Shown here: in pieces, positions 10,887 to 19,150 of the stretch
How positions within the stretch are numbered: position 1 is the first letter of the stretch
Layout: each line of letters begins with the position of its first letter
Assembly: GCF_030064125.1 (NCBI RefSeq)
Contig: NZ_CP125957.1
Coordinates: 4,030,001-4,094,000 of the forward strand
Direction: 5' to 3'
Length of the DNA: 64,000 nt
Origin: Pseudomonas sp. G2-4
Lineage (GTDB): Bacteria; Pseudomonadota; Gammaproteobacteria; Pseudomonadales; Pseudomonadaceae
The notes under the pieces: generated by a model
Seen by the model: the letters and a program-made list of their open reading frames with translations, nothing else
Database searches by the model: none
What the model was told of the DNA's origin: nothing
Translations under genes and position numbers: made by a program

Positions 10887-11570
10887 ATGCCCAATGACAG
10901 CCCGATCCTGATCGTCGAAGACGAACCCAAACTGGCGACATTGATGCGCGACTACCTGATCGCCGCCGGCTATGTGACCCAGTGTCTGGACAACGGCCTT
11001 CAAGTGGTTCCGGCGGTACGTGCCAGCGAGCCGCGGCTGATCCTGCTCGATCTCATGCTGCCTGGGCGCGACGGCCTGCAAGTGTGCAAGGAGCTGCGTA
11101 GCTTCAGCGCGGTGCCGATCATCATGATCACCGCCCGTGTCGAGGAAGTGGACCGCCTGCTGGGGCTGGACCTGGGGGCCGACGACTACATCTGCAAACC
11201 CTTCAGCCCCCGCGAGGTGGTGGCCCGGGTCAAGGCGATCCTGCGTCGCAGCCCGAATTTCATGACGGCTTCCACGCAGCGCCTGCACATTGATGAAGCG
11301 CAGTATCTGGCGTCCCTCGATGGCATAGCGCTGGACCTTACCCCCCTGGAACTGCGTCTGCTCAGCACCCTCGCCCGCTCCCCGGGGCGAGTGTTTTCCC
11401 GGGATCAGTTGCTCGACAGGATCTATTCCGATCACCGGGTGGTCACTGATCGCACTGTCGACAGCCATATCCGCAATCTGCGGCGCAAGCTCGAACAGGC
11501 TTGCCCGGGAGAGCAGCCGATCGAGTCGTTGTATGGGATTGGTTATCGGTTTCAGCTTGCTGACGCTTGA
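10887..11570 (+). CDS. OmpR-type response regulator, BaeR/AdeR-like
   Basis: A 227-residue response regulator with an N-terminal receiver domain (acid pocket EDEPK, phospho-acceptor Asp55 in [11 protein letters not shown], conserved KPFSPRE) and a C-terminal winged helix of the OmpR class ([33 protein letters not shown]). The start ATG 10887 lies 2 bases after the kinase stop, so both come from one message. It probably activates the divergent pump genes. A 9-bp inverted repeat (11569-11577 / 11587-11595) overlaps the stop codon but lacks a T-run. Confidence 0.92.
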   Translation: MPNDSPILIVEDEPKLATLMRDYLIAAGYVTQCLDNGLQVVPAVRASEPRLILLDLMLPGRDGLQVCKELRSFSAVPIIMITARVEEVDRLLGLDLGADDYICKPFSPREVVARVKAILRRSPNFMTASTQRLHIDEAQYLASLDGIALDLTPLELRLLSTLARSPGRVFSRDQLLDRIYSDHRVVTDRTVDSHIRNLRRKLEQACPGEQPIESLYGIGYRFQLADA

Positions 11571-11752
11571 AGCATCGCTTCGAAATCGATGCTTCTGAGT
11601 CCGTTGGGCCATTGAGCGCCGGCGGGCCTTCCACTCGTCCAAGTCCGCAAGACACCCTGTTCAACAATAAGTCTCAAAAACACAAAGCCGCTGCCGATAC
11701 CCAAGATAAGACCCCAGTGACTGGGTTTCAGGATTGAACGGCGGACCAGGTA

Positions 11753-12016
11753 ATGACAGAGATTTATCTGCTGATAGCACACGGCACGGATCAGGGCGAA
11801 GCCTACGTCCTGGGTTGGTTCGATGACAGAAGCAAAGCCAGGGAAGTGGCCGAGCAAAAAGAATGGGAGGCCTACCGCGCCAGTTTGAAGGCCGAGCATC
11901 CTTGGTCAACCCACAAGCCCTTGGCGCCGGACCAGACCGACTATCGCCGCTACTGGATCAAGACCATTTCAAAGTTTGAACATGTTCCTGTGCCAAGGTC
12001 CTGGGCGGTTCATTGA
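11753..12016 (+). CDS. small hypothetical protein, 87 residues
   Basis: A short soluble protein starting MTEIYLLIAHGTDQGEA, rich in aromatic residues, with the segment GWFDDRSKAREVAEQKEWEAYRASL that looks helical and amphipathic. I recognise no domain. It has good codon use for this genome, stands alone between the response regulator and a tiny membrane ORF, and has only a weak ribosome site (CCAGG). It looks like a real lineage-specific gene, but the function is unknown. Confidence 0.55.
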   Translation: MTEIYLLIAHGTDQGEAYVLGWFDDRSKAREVAEQKEWEAYRASLKAEHPWSTHKPLAPDQTDYRRYWIKTISKFEHVPVPRSWAVH

Positions 12017-12100
12017 TTCAACCGTGAATGAATATCCAACGAAACGAGCGCTGTCGAGGGTGGTCTAGAAGATTAAGCCCACCTGATGAGAGCACTAACT

Positions 12101-12187
12101 ATGTTGAAATTCCTTGGCGGCACCGTAGGCATCATTTTCATCATCGGTCTGATCGTGGTCATTGCGCTGTTCAAGTTCATCTTCTGA
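12101..12187 (+). CDS. possible 28-residue single-pass membrane microprotein
   Basis: Reading from ATG 12101 gives MLKFLGGTVG followed by a hydrophobic stretch of about 18 residues (Ile/Val/Leu/Phe) and a short KFIF tail. An in-frame ATG at 12086 would add five residues. One transmembrane helix flanked by lysines is what small membrane regulators look like. The ribosome site is weak, and in such a short ORF chance cannot be excluded. Confidence 0.35.
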   Translation: MLKFLGGTVGIIFIIGLIVVIALFKFIF

Positions 12188-12231
12188 TCGAGACAGCTGG
12201 ACCACTGGACTGGCGTTTCATTTTCCAGCTG

Positions 12232-12260
12232 GAAAAAGCCCAATCCTTGCGGATTGGGCT
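12232..12260 (-). terminator. intrinsic terminator (minus-strand polarity)
   Basis: A perfect 10-bp stem, AGCCCAATCC / GGATTGGGCT, with a 4-base loop at 12237-12260. On the minus strand it is followed by a run of five T. It lies about 245 bases beyond the alcohol dehydrogenase stop and probably ends that transcript. The rest of the gene-free stretch 12188-12503 shows no convincing ORF or RNA. Confidence 0.65.
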
Positions 12261-12503
12261 AGGTCTTGCGGCCAATCGGCTCGCTGAATTCATGCTGACA
12301 TGAGTCTTGTAGCCATTACCGGTTGGGCAGTTGCCCCTGCGGTCGCACTCGTGTCCCTGCCTCGCCAGCGTCGAGACCGTGGCAAAAACCATGTTCTGTA
12401 GCTGCAACGGCTGGGACCAGAGGTGAGAGAGTTGTCCTTTGTCAACCTTAGGACGGTTATGCGCCCCTGATCGAAGTCGACGAAGCGCATTATCGGGAAT
12501 CCC

Positions 12504-13544
12504 TTAGAACTGTGTCACAACCGTCACCCCTGCCGTGTCAAACCGATCCATGTTCATGAGCGCATCAATCGATTGTTCGAGGCTGATGGTCTTGCCGACC
12601 AGTTTTTCAGGCGCCAGCTTACCGGACGTGATCATCTCCATCATCGCGCCGTAACGGTGAGCCTGCATGCCATGGCTGCCACAAATCTCCAGCTCGTAGG
12701 CAATGACTTTGCTCATGGGGATCGCCGGTGTGCTGTGGTCCGCCAGCATCAAACCGACCTGGACATGCCTGCCACGCCGTCTCAGATTATTGATGGAGTT
12801 GAAGCAGGTCGTTGGATGGCCCAGGGCATCCAGCGAAACGTGAGCGCCGCCCTTCGTAATCTCGAGTACCGCCTCGGTGACATCCGCCACGCGGCTTGCG
12901 TTGACCGTCGCGACCGCACCCAGCGACTGGGCAAGCTTGAGCTTGTCGTCTGAGATATCGATGGCGATAACGTTCGCCCCAATAGCGTTGGCGATCATCA
13001 CTGCGGACAGCCCCACACCGCCACAGCCATGAACCGCCACCCACTGGCCCGCTGTGACTTTGCCTTGATCGACAACCGCACGGAACGACGTGACGAAACG
13101 ACAACCAAGGCTCGCCGCCGTAGCGAAGTCCATGTTCTCCGGCAGCGCAACCAAGTTCAAATCCGCTTTGTGAATCCCCACATACTCGGCGAAAGAGCCC
13201 CAATGAGTGAAGCCTGGCTGAAACTGGCTATGGCACACCTGCTGGTTGCCGCTATTGCATTCTGGGCAAGCCCCACAGCCACCGACAAACGGAACAGTAA
13301 TGCGATCGCCAACCTTCCATCTTGCGACATCTTTACCAACCTCAGCCACGACCCCCGCCAACTCGTGACCAGGCACATGAGGCAGCCGAATGTCAGGATC
13401 ATGACCTTTCCAACCATGCCAGTCGCTTCGGCATACGCCCGTGCCAAGGACCTGAACGACCACTCCGTGACGCTCAGGGGTCGGGTCTTCGACTGTCATC
13501 AAACGAGGGGGTTGGGAAAAAGCTTCGTAAACTACGGCCTTCAT
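12504..13544 (-). CDS. zinc-dependent alcohol dehydrogenase (MDR family)
   Basis: A 346-residue medium-chain dehydrogenase, oxidising or reducing an alcohol/aldehyde pair with NAD(P). The catalytic zinc ligands are visible as Cys38 in [12 protein letters not shown] and in the PGHELAG block. The structural zinc site is the four-cysteine lobe [15 protein letters not shown]. The dinucleotide fold carries [18 protein letters not shown] and an acidic end of strand 2 (IAIDISDDK), which suggests NAD preference. It is monocistronic with a terminator downstream. The substrate is not predictable; its closest-looking relatives are zinc alcohol dehydrogenases of Pseudomonas annotated only by family. Confidence 0.88.
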   Translation of the reverse strand: MKAVVYEAFSQPPRLMTVEDPTPERHGVVVQVLGTGVCRSDWHGWKGHDPDIRLPHVPGHELAGVVAEVGKDVARWKVGDRITVPFVGGCGACPECNSGNQQVCHSQFQPGFTHWGSFAEYVGIHKADLNLVALPENMDFATAASLGCRFVTSFRAVVDQGKVTAGQWVAVHGCGGVGLSAVMIANAIGANVIAIDISDDKLKLAQSLGAVATVNASRVADVTEAVLEITKGGAHVSLDALGHPTTCFNSINNLRRRGRHVQVGLMLADHSTPAIPMSKVIAYELEICGSHGMQAHRYGAMMEMITSGKLAPEKLVGKTISLEQSIDALMNMDRFDTAGVTVVTQF

Positions 13545-13904
13545 GAAGATCCCTCTACTTTAGAAAAGCGCTATATCCCATCCTGGTTCGCGGACAGGCC
13601 AGGCCGCAATGTTCGCGACCAGAGAGCCTGGTGTATAGCAGTGACTGTAAGACTTTCAAGGTACAACGAGTTCGTATGAACTGGCTTATTGAGTTTCGAC
13701 ACCGCAATCGAGCACTATGATGGCGCCCGGATTCGAGGTGTACCTCTACCGAGCCCTGGTCTACGCGGCGCACATCGCGAGGGAAACCATGACATGAAGA
13801 TTGACCACCTATTTCCCACCCTCGGCGTTCGTAGACGCCGATCCGTTTGCCGTCTTCTTTTCCTCATCGTCATCAATGTCTAACTAAATGCGGGACGCAC
13901 GTGC
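13545..13904. other. gene-free 360-base region upstream of chrA
   Basis: This interval separates the divergent alcohol dehydrogenase and chrA genes and should hold both promoters. The one clear structure is a 7-bp stem, TCGGCGT / ACGCCGA, at 13822-13841 with a 6-base loop, about 64 bases before chrA. It could be part of a leader. Short reading frames here have no ribosome site and no recognisable product. Confidence 0.4.
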
Positions 13905-15110
13905 ATGAACATACCCCCCAGGGATGACCGTCGACCGTTCTTTATATTCCTCATCTTTTTGCGCCTGGGACTGACCTCATTTGGCGGCCCCATCGCGCAC
14001 TTGGGTTACTTTCGCGATGAATTCGTTACGCGCCGCCAATGGCTCTCTGAGCGCAGCTATGCTGACCTGGTTGCGCTTTGCCAGTTCTTGCCGGGCCCTG
14101 CGAGTAGCCAGGTGGGCATGGCGCTGGGACTCTCTCGATCGGGTTACTCCGGGGCGTTGGCCGCCTGGACGGGGTTCACGTTGCCCTCGGCCATTCTTCT
14201 GATCCTGTTTGCGTCAGGTATCTCCAACTATGGTGACGTCATCGCCCCTGGCGTACTGCATGGTTTGAAAGTCGTGGCCGTTGCGGTAGTCGCTCAAGCC
14301 GTATGGGGAATGGCACGAAATCTATGCCCAGACGCGTTGCGTATCACGATCATGGCGATCACGACGTGTGTGGTGCTGTTGGCTCCGTCTGCATGGGGGC
14401 AGATCGGCTCAATTGTGGTAGCTGCTTTTGCCGGCTTGCTTTTATTCAAACCCGCTCGCGCCGCCGAACATGATCCACTGCCCATAAAGGTCGGTTACCG
14501 AGCAGGTTTGTTCTGGTTATCACTGTTCTTCGCTTTGCTGATCGGCTTACCGATAATGAGCCAGGTCTTTCTCAATCAGACGCTCTCCCTGGTCGATGCA
14601 TTTTATCGCGCCGGGTCTCTGGTATTCGGTGGTGGTCATGTGGTGCTGCCATTGTTGCAGGCCGAAGTAGTGCCTCCGGGCTGGGTCAGCAATGAAACTT
14701 TTCTTGCCGGGTATGGTGCAACGCAGGCTGTTCCTGGGCCGCTTTTGACGTTTGCGGCATTTCTCGGCGCTTCAATGAGCGCCGAGCCCTCTGGCTGGGT
14801 CGGCGGGTTCATTTGTTTGCTGGCCATTTTTCTACCGTCGTTTCTGTTGATCGTGGGTACGTTGCCGTTTTGGGAGCAACTGCGACGCAGCGTACATGTC
14901 CAGGCTGCGCTGCTTGGGATCAATGCCGCAGTGGTGGGTTTGCTCCTGGCAGCGCTTTATCAGCCTGTATGGACAAGCGCAATCCTTAAGCCACAGGACT
15001 TCGGTTTGGCGTTGGTGTGCCTGGTCGCGCTGATGTTTTGGAAGCAACCGCCCTGGTTGGTAGTGATCGGTGGTGGTGCAGCCGGATGGCTGCTGAGCGT
15101 CGTGCTTTGA
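13905..15110 (+). CDS. chrA: chromate efflux transporter ChrA
   Basis: A 401-residue inner-membrane protein of the long-chain CHR family, exporting chromate with the proton gradient. Both halves carry the family signatures: LGLTSFGGPIAHLGYF and LCQFLPGPASSQVG in the first, and VFGGGHVVLPLL and GYGATQAVPGPLLTFAAFLG in the second. About ten hydrophobic spans are visible. The length equals that of typical bidomain ChrA. It stands next to the arsenic genes but on the opposite strand, so it has its own promoter. Only a weak ribosome site precedes ATG 13905. Confidence 0.93.
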   Translation: MNIPPRDDRRPFFIFLIFLRLGLTSFGGPIAHLGYFRDEFVTRRQWLSERSYADLVALCQFLPGPASSQVGMALGLSRSGYSGALAAWTGFTLPSAILLILFASGISNYGDVIAPGVLHGLKVVAVAVVAQAVWGMARNLCPDALRITIMAITTCVVLLAPSAWGQIGSIVVAAFAGLLLFKPARAAEHDPLPIKVGYRAGLFWLSLFFALLIGLPIMSQVFLNQTLSLVDAFYRAGSLVFGGGHVVLPLLQAEVVPPGWVSNETFLAGYGATQAVPGPLLTFAAFLGASMSAEPSGWVGGFICLLAIFLPSFLLIVGTLPFWEQLRRSVHVQAALLGINAAVVGLLLAALYQPVWTSAILKPQDFGLALVCLVALMFWKQPPWLVVIGGGAAGWLLSVVL

Positions 15111-15194
15111 TGCTCCGTTAAACCCAACAGTGCATTCTCGCCTACTGGGATTGCCCTTCCATAGCGTCCTTACCTGATCGCTTAGCTATCAACC

Positions 15195-16416
15195 TTATGT
15201 CACCTCAATATGCCTGGGTAAGGCGATGGAAATCAGCGCGGCCAGCAATACGAAGGCCGAGGAAACCCACAAGCAGGCCTCCAATCCGTAGCCCTGATAT
15301 ATCCAGCCGGACAACACAGTGCCGAGCAATCGGCCCAAGGCGTTGGACATGTAATAGAAACCCACGTCCAGCGACACGCCGTCTTCTTTGGCATACGAGA
15401 CGATGAGGTAGCTGTGCAGAGAAGAGTTCACCGCGAACAGCGCGCCGAACACCATCAACCCGCCCAGCAGCACAACGTGAGGCGCGCTACCCACCGAGAG
15501 ACCGAAGGCGATTGCTGCAGGCAGCCCCGCCAGCAATGCCGCCCAAACGAAGGCTGCCCGCCCATCCGGAACGTGGCCGCTTTTTTTGCCGGTGATGTTC
15601 GGGGCCAACGACTGGACGATGCCATAGCCGATGACCCAGGCCGCCAAGAAGCCGCCAACCCTCCAGAAGTCCCAGCCGAACACGCTGCTCAGGTACACCG
15701 GCAAGGCCACCACAAACCAGACATCGCGGGCGCCGAACAGGAACATTCGCGCCGCTGAAAGGATGTTGATTGCCTTGCTCTTGGACAGGATGTCGCGAAA
15801 CTTGGGCTTGGCTTTTGCTTTGCCCAGGGTCCTTCTTCAACATGATCATGCTGCTGACCCAGATCAGCGCCAAGACACCCGCCATAGCCAGCAACGCACC
15901 TTTGAAGCCGATCAATGCCAGCAAGGCTCCGCCAAGAAAGAAGCCGACACCCTTGAGTGCATTCTTCGAGCCCGTGAGGATCGCCACCCACTTGTAGAGC
16001 TTGCCCTGCTGCCCATCCGGAACCAGAAGCTTGATGGAGCTCTTGGCACTCATCTTGTTCAGGTCTTTGGCAATCCCTGACAGCGCCTGAGCGCCCATCA
16101 CCCAGGGGATGGTCAGCCACGCTACCGGAACGGTCAGCATCAGCAGCGCAGCTACCTGGATACCCAGCCCGATGTTCATGGTTCGGTTCAGCCCCAACCG
16201 GGCGCCAAGGTAGCCACCCACCAGGTTGGTGATCACACCAAACAGTTCGTAGAACAGAAACAACGCCGCGATTTGCAGTGGGCTGTAGCCCAATGCGTGA
16301 AAGTGCAGCACCACCAACATGCGCAAAGCGCCATCGGTGAGGGTGAAGGCCCAGTAGTTGCCCGTCACGAGCAGGTACTGCCGCACTTCTGGAGCGAGGG
16401 CCGACAACGCTTTCAT
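15195..16416 (-). pseudogene. arsJ: frameshifted arsJ, organoarsenical efflux MFS transporter
   Basis: ArsJ exports 1-arseno-3-phosphoglycerate made by the neighbouring GAPDH. The gene starts at ATG 16416 and reads a clear MFS N-terminal half (GNYWAFTLTDGALRMLVVLHF, FELFG-like YELFGVITNLVGGYLGAR). In frame it then loses family character after KKDPGQSK. The homologous reading resumes in another frame with KAKPKFRDILSKSKAINILS, then MFLFGARDVWFVV, and stops at 15195. One extra base in the GGG at 15827-15829 explains this exactly: removing it gives an uninterrupted 406-residue protein, the normal ArsJ length. This is either a true inactivation or a sequencing error in a short homopolymer. Confidence 0.85.
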
Positions 16417-16425
16417 GACCGCTCC

Positions 16426-17430
16426 TTAGACTGCCAGACCGACCATTTTGGCCAGCTCAACGGTGCGGTTGGCATAGCCCCATTCGTTGTCATACCAGGC
16501 ATAGAGTTTGACCTGAGTGCCGTTGATGACCATGGTCGATAGCGCATCAATGATCGATGAGCGCGGGTCGGTGCGGTAGTCGATGGACACCAGCGGACGT
16601 TCTTCGAAACCGAGGATGTCTTTCAGCTCGTTCACGGAGGCGTCCTTCAGGAACTGATTGACCTCTTCGACGGTTGTGGCCCGCTCGACTTCAAAGACGC
16701 AGTCGGTCAGCGACGCGTTGGCCAGCGGCACACGAACGGCGTGACCATTCAGGCGTCCGCGCAGTTCCGGGAAGATTTCGGCAATGGCGGTGGCCGAGCC
16801 GGTGCTGGTTGGAATCAGGCTCATACCCGAAGCACGCGCACGACGCAGATCCTTGTGCGGTTGATCGAGAATGCTTTGGGTGTTGGTCAGGTCGTGGATT
16901 GTGGTGATCGAGCCATGACGAATGCCCAGTTTCTCGTGGATGACTTTCACCACGGGTGCCAGACAGTTAGTGGTGCACGAAGCGGCGGTAACGATGCGAT
17001 GCTCAGCCGGTTTGAACAGCTGATGGTTGACGCCCATGACGACGTTCAAAGCGCCCTTCTCTTTCACTGGTGCACTGACCACAACTCGCTTCACGCCTTG
17101 GTCAAGGTAAGCCTGGAGCACCGCAACCGTCTTCATTTTGCCGCTGGCTTCAATCACTAGATCGCAGCCCGACCAATCGGTGTCGGCAATCGCCTTATTG
17201 GCCGTCACCTTGATCCGCTTGCCGTCGATGACGATGCTATCGCCTTCGGACTCGGCCTGATAATTCCAACGACCATGCACCGAATCGAAGTTCAGCAAGT
17301 GTGCATGCGTCGCCGCGTCACCCGCTGGATCGTTGATTTGCACGAACTCAAACTCCGGCCAGCTCCAGGCTGCTCGTAGCGCGAGGCGACCGATCCGACC
17401 GAAACCATTGATGCCAACTTTGATAGTCAT
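16426..17430 (-). CDS. glyceraldehyde-3-phosphate dehydrogenase of the arsenate (ArsJ) pathway
   Basis: A 334-residue GAPDH with the NAD-binding start [18 protein letters not shown] and the active-site SCTTNC (Cys152). In this pathway the enzyme uses arsenate in place of phosphate to make 1-arseno-3-phosphoglycerate, which ArsJ then expels. I chose ATG 17430 because the family begins there. The open frame continues 41 codons upstream without homology, into the arsH end. It lies 9 bases before arsJ and about 100 bases after arsH, in the ars operon. Its location identifies it as the arsenic paralogue rather than the glycolytic one. With arsJ broken, the product may no longer be exported. Confidence 0.88.
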   Translation of the reverse strand: MTIKVGINGFGRIGRLALRAAWSWPEFEFVQINDPAGDAATHAHLLNFDSVHGRWNYQAESEGDSIVIDGKRIKVTANKAIADTDWSGCDLVIEASGKMKTVAVLQAYLDQGVKRVVVSAPVKEKGALNVVMGVNHQLFKPAEHRIVTAASCTTNCLAPVVKVIHEKLGIRHGSITTIHDLTNTQSILDQPHKDLRRARASGMSLIPTSTGSATAIAEIFPELRGRLNGHAVRVPLANASLTDCVFEVERATTVEEVNQFLKDASVNELKDILGFEERPLVSIDYRTDPRSSIIDALSTMVINGTQVKLYAWYDNEWGYANRTVELAKMVGLAV

Positions 17431-17530
17431 ATTGGTGTGCTCTGTATCTGTTGTCAGTGGGCGTTCGACTGGGATGTCGGACTGGCCGATGTATTCAATG
17501 CGGGATGGCAGCAACACCGGTGAATAATCC

Positions 17531-18247
17531 TCAGATAGAGCGCTGATTGACACGTTTCATAAGTTCCTCCGCCGACTCCTTGCGCTCGGAATAACGGTCC
17601 ACCAGATAGTCCTGACGGTCGCGAAGCAGCAGCGTGAATTTCACCAACTCTTCCATCACATCCACGACGCGATCATAGAACGGAGACGGTTTCATCCGGC
17701 CGTTATCGTCGAATTCCATATAGGCTTTCGGTACGGAAGACTGGTTGGGGATGGTAAACATGCGCATCCAACGTCCGAGCACTCGCAGCTGATTGACCAC
17801 GTTGAACGACTGCGAGCCACCGCACACTTGCATGACGGCGAGGGTTTTGCCCTGGGTCGGGCGTACCGCGCCCATCGCCAGTGGTACCCAATCAATCTGC
17901 GCCTTGAACACTGCACTCATGGAGCCATGACGCTCTGGAGAACACCAGACCTGCCCTTCCGACCAGAGCATCAGCTCGCGCAGTTCTTTCACACGTGGAT
18001 GATTGTCAGGGGCGTCATCGGGCAGCGGCAAACCGGACGGATTGAAAATCCGCGCCTCGGCGCCGAAATGCTCCAGCAAGCGAGCGGCCTCCTCAACCAA
18101 CAAGCGACTGAAAGAGCGCTCACGGGTCGATCCATACAGCAGCAAAATGCGCGGTTTGTGGGTGGAAGTCTTTTCGATACCGAGTTTGTCTGTCGATGGG
18201 AGATCAGCCAGTTCGGTATCGAGTTGGGGGATGTGTTCATCAAACAT
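17531..18247 (-). CDS. arsH: arsenical resistance flavoprotein ArsH
   Basis: A 238-residue NADPH:FMN oxidoreductase that oxidises trivalent organoarsenicals. The flavodoxin-like FMN site [15 protein letters not shown] and the ArsH signature [19 protein letters not shown] are plain, as is [14 protein letters not shown]. The start ATG 18247 overlaps by 8 bases the stop of the acr3 remnant, the spacing expected for acr3-arsH. An upstream in-frame start at 18283 would run back into that remnant. It appears intact and remains under arsR control if the transcript passes the deletion scar. Confidence 0.93.
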   Translation of the reverse strand: MFDEHIPQLDTELADLPSTDKLGIEKTSTHKPRILLLYGSTRERSFSRLLVEEAARLLEHFGAEARIFNPSGLPLPDDAPDNHPRVKELRELMLWSEGQVWCSPERHGSMSAVFKAQIDWVPLAMGAVRPTQGKTLAVMQVCGGSQSFNVVNQLRVLGRWMRMFTIPNQSSVPKAYMEFDDNGRMKPSPFYDRVVDVMEELVKFTLLLRDRQDYLVDRYSERKESAEELMKRVNQRSI

Positions 18248-18426
18248 AGTCTTTGTCCTGCGCAACGGCGCTCTTGGATTCATCGAACCAGCGGCGTTTC
18301 AACCAGAGGGCTACGCCGACCAGGGAAATCAGCACCGGCACTTCCACCAACGGGCCGATCACCGTGGAGAAAGCGACCGGGGATGCTGCGGCAGCTATTG
18401 GCAGTGCAGAGAAACAGGATTTTCAT
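18240..18426 (-). pseudogene. deletion scar joining the start of arsC to the end of acr3
   Basis: From ATG 18426 the sequence reads [15 protein letters not shown], the unmistakable start of a phosphatase-type arsenate reductase ArsC with its P-loop Cys. Beyond about 18382 the homology switches, in another frame, to the C-terminus of an ACR3 arsenite permease ([25 protein letters not shown]) ending at TGA 18242-18240. The join lies in GCCGCAGC-like sequence near 18381-18396. A single deletion in an ancestral arsR-arsC-acr3-arsH operon explains it. The ArsC frame now stops after 46 codons, so both reductase and pump are lost. Confidence 0.85.
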
Positions 18427-18453
18427 CGAGCGGTCTCGTAGTTGAAGGCGGAA

Positions 18454-18825
18454 TCAGGCGATTTTGCTTTCACAGCACACGGCGGCACGTTCGGGACGGT
18501 CACCCATTTCATCAAGGCGTTTGGCATCAGGGCTCAACCAGTGCTTGTTGTTTTCCAGCACAGTGGTCAGCACATGAAGAACCCAATCAGGGAGATTCGG
18601 GTGCAGCCGGTAGTAAACCCATTGACCTTGCCGACGGTCCGATAACAGACCACAAATACGCAATTGCGCCAGGTGCCTGGAGACTTTTGGCTGACTCTCA
18701 TTCAACGCGCAGGTCAGTTCGCAAACACATAACTCGCCTTCACGGGTGATGAGCAGCATCGTGCGGACCCGAGTGTCGTCAGCCAGGCACTTGAAAACGG
18801 TGGTCGGGGTCAGATGGTCAGCCAT
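18454..18825 (-). CDS. arsR: arsenic-responsive repressor ArsR
   Basis: A 123-residue ArsR/SmtB winged-helix repressor. It has the metalloid site ELCVCELT in the recognition-helix region, followed by the DNA-binding helix SQPKVSRHLAQLRICGLLSDRRQGQWVYY (read in two parts). A Cys pair lies near the C-terminus (VCCES). It opens the ars operon and lies 27 bases before the arsC stub. It should bind near its own promoter and release on binding arsenite. Being intact, it would still control arsH and gapdh. Confidence 0.93.
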   Translation of the reverse strand: MADHLTPTTVFKCLADDTRVRTMLLITREGELCVCELTCALNESQPKVSRHLAQLRICGLLSDRRQGQWVYYRLHPNLPDWVLHVLTTVLENNKHWLSPDAKRLDEMGDRPERAAVCCESKIA

Positions 18826-18982
18826 TTCAGTTCTCAGTGTTTGTTTTTGACCAAGACGAACATCTTGATGCGCTCATGAAATGCTCTGAGTCGGGTATGC
18901 GTCCGCAGCCTGAGAGCGCGCAACGTTGGCGGTACAGACGAACAAGACACGGGCTTTGTTGGTCATTGAGAAGCCTCAGCGC

Positions 18983-19010
18983 ATATATGGTTTTCCGAAT
19001 ATATGGTTTT
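18983..19010 (-). promoter_or_regulatory. candidate ArsR operator, direct repeat
   Basis: Two exact copies of ATATATGGTTTT (plus-strand sense) at 18983-18994 and 18999-19010, 16 bases apart, lie about 160 bases upstream of arsR in an AT-rich island. ArsR operators are AT-rich and sit over the promoter, so this is a reasonable candidate. No binding consensus is proven here. Confidence 0.4.
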
Positions 19011-19150
19011 ACGTATGCAAGGTAAAGCCCCGCGTCGTAAAAACTCGGAAGCATCAGCTCCTTCCGAATAAAACGCGCTAGAACCTCGTTGGTTTGCCTG
19101 ATGCCCTCGCGGCGATCAATCGTCGGCGGAAGGATGCGCCACCTCGGTGC

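Noticed and set aside
12028..12303. 91-codon plus-strand open frame after the small hypothetical gene
   Set aside because: Arg/His-rich and without family features. It overlaps the membrane microprotein in another frame and runs through the terminator hairpin.
13689..13883. 64-codon open frame upstream of chrA
   Set aside because: Starts with TTG, lacks a ribosome site and covers the hairpin region. Treated as non-coding leader.
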